64,000 nt of DNA from an uncultured Paracoccaceae bacterium (GTDB taxonomy: Bacteria; Pseudomonadota; Alphaproteobacteria; Rhodobacterales; Rhodobacteraceae). The position numbers and the translations under genes were made by a program. Location of the stretch: assembly GCA_947488175.1 (NCBI GenBank), contig CANKYO010000004.1:310001-374000 (forward strand). The letters run 5' to 3'. This document shows, in pieces, positions 63,416 to 64,000 of the stretch (its first letter is position 1; every line of letters begins with the position of its first letter). The notes under the pieces were generated by a model that was not told where the DNA came from, made no database searches, and saw only the letters and a program-made list of their open reading frames with translations.

Positions 63416-64000
63416 GTCACGATGTCTCCATTCAGAAATGCTTGAAGTTCCGGTGTTCCGGGCGTGGCAAGAACGTCCGACGCAGCGCCCTTTTCATGCA
63501 CCTTGCCTGCAATCATGAAAATCACATCCTGCGCCAGACGGCGCGCCTGCCCCATATCATGGGTCGACATGATGATGCGCGTGCCGGCCGCAGCGGTTTC
63601 CTGCAGCAGCGCCTCAATCTCGCGGGTGGCGTGGCCATCCAGATTGGCGCACGGCTCATCCAGAAACAGCACGTCCGGATCGCGGATCAACGCCCGCGCA
63701 ATGGCCAGTTTCTGGCGTTCGCCACCTGACAGTCGGCTCGCCCGCGTATTACGAATATCGCTCAGACCAATCCGATCCAGCCATGCGGTCGCAGCAACCT
63801 CAATTTCAGCCTTCGCAACACCGATCAGTTGCAACGGATAGCGCAGGTTATCGGCGACGCTGCGGCGCAGCACGATGGGCGACTGAAACACATAGGCCTG
63901 ACGGCCCTGATCATTCTGCGCCCAGTCCGCTGCCCCCGCGCTCAACCGTTCGATCCCGTGCATGACGCGCAGCAATGTGGTCTTGCCTGACCCGTTGGGA
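63412..64000 (-). CDS. tupC: Tungstate ABC transporter ATPase, 3' part
   Basis: The window ends inside the gene, leaving about 195 codons of the C-terminal part. Walker A PNGSGKTTLLRVM is cut by the window edge; Q-loop QSPIVLRRSVADNLRYPL, signature RLSGGERQKLAIARAL, Walker B VLFLDEPCANLD and switch STHDMGQARRL are complete. Matches tungstate/molybdate importer ATPases of the TupC type, short and without the ModC regulatory domain. The permease gene (tupB) should lie beyond the window, so the order here would be tupB-tupC-tupA. Confidence 0.9.
   Translation of the reverse strand, partial: PNGSGKTTLLRVMHGIERLSAGAADWAQNDQGRQAYVFQSPIVLRRSVADNLRYPLQLIGVAKAEIEVAATAWLDRIGLSDIRNTRASRLSGGERQKLAIARALIRDPDVLFLDEPCANLDGHATREIEALLQETAAAGTRIIMSTHDMGQARRLAQDVIFMIAGKVHEKGAASDVLATPGTPELQAFLNGDIVT

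Noticed and set aside
1-64000. tRNA, rRNA, CRISPR arrays, insertion sequences and prophage genes
   Set aside because: None recognised on either strand; gaps are short and almost all sequence is assigned to protein genes. A covariance-model search would be needed to exclude small RNAs.

Overview
The window is chromosomal DNA from a Roseobacter-group (Rhodobacterales) alphaproteobacterium. This is inferred from high GC, many 4-bp ATGA/GTGA gene overlaps, three kinds of binding-protein transporter (ABC, TRAP, TTT), pntAB, a biliverdin phytochrome and DUF families common in that order. It starts inside glmS and ends inside an ABC ATPase gene. Almost every base is coding. No rRNA, tRNA, insertion sequence, prophage or CRISPR array was seen, and no gene-free stretch exceeds 300 bases.

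Layout. 1-3.6 kb: glmS 3' end, an AlkD-like protein, a small lipoprotein and moaA. 3.6-14.6 kb: two divergent units around 8.6 kb. Leftward are an ArgE-type deacylase, a DAO-family oxidase, an M20 amidohydrolase and a seven-repeat FG-GAP exported protein. Rightward is a complete dipeptide/oligopeptide-type ABC importer. Together they look like uptake plus deacylation and oxidation of peptides or N-acyl amino compounds. 14.6-24.1 kb: single genes (MATE pump, TbpB-like lipoprotein, DUF3422, ornithine decarboxylase, RluE, Dps, dienelactone hydrolase, DUF4342, phospholipase D-like). 24.4-27.5 kb: pntAB. 28.1-29.0 kb: a low-GC patch with an orphan gene. 29-33.5 kb: SDR, DUF1304, YihY, a kinase and phosphoglucomutase. 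33.6-37.3 kb: a TRAP transporter with an FAH-family hydrolase. 37.4-41.3 kb: a Pqi lipid-transport system (two PqiA halves, PqiB, PqiC). 41.3-44.5 kb: sugar-type oxidoreductase and isomerase, then an M19 'dipeptidase' lacking several canonical metal ligands. 44.5-47.6 kb: heme oxygenase and a bacteriophytochrome/HWE kinase/receiver fusion. 47.9-51 kb: a TctCBA tripartite tricarboxylate transporter.

The most interesting region is 51-64 kb. A Tat-exported, cysteine-type (not selenocysteine) membrane formate dehydrogenase is encoded with its small Tat protein, TorD-like chaperone, DUF3305 and DUF3306 proteins and a 42-residue membrane peptide. A divergent operon encodes a multi-[4Fe-4S] protein, a DUF6494 peptide, an Mrp-type ATPase, a ligase-fold/DUF4444 protein and a DUF6505 protein. 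Next, convergently, lies a tungstate ABC transporter. The layout suggests a metal-import, Fe-S-supply, assembly and enzyme unit in which at least five components have no known role.

A second theme is RNA structure. Each of the three importer operons has a perfect hairpin directly after its solute-binding-protein gene, and one terminator palindrome carries the stop codons of both flanking convergent genes at its two ends.
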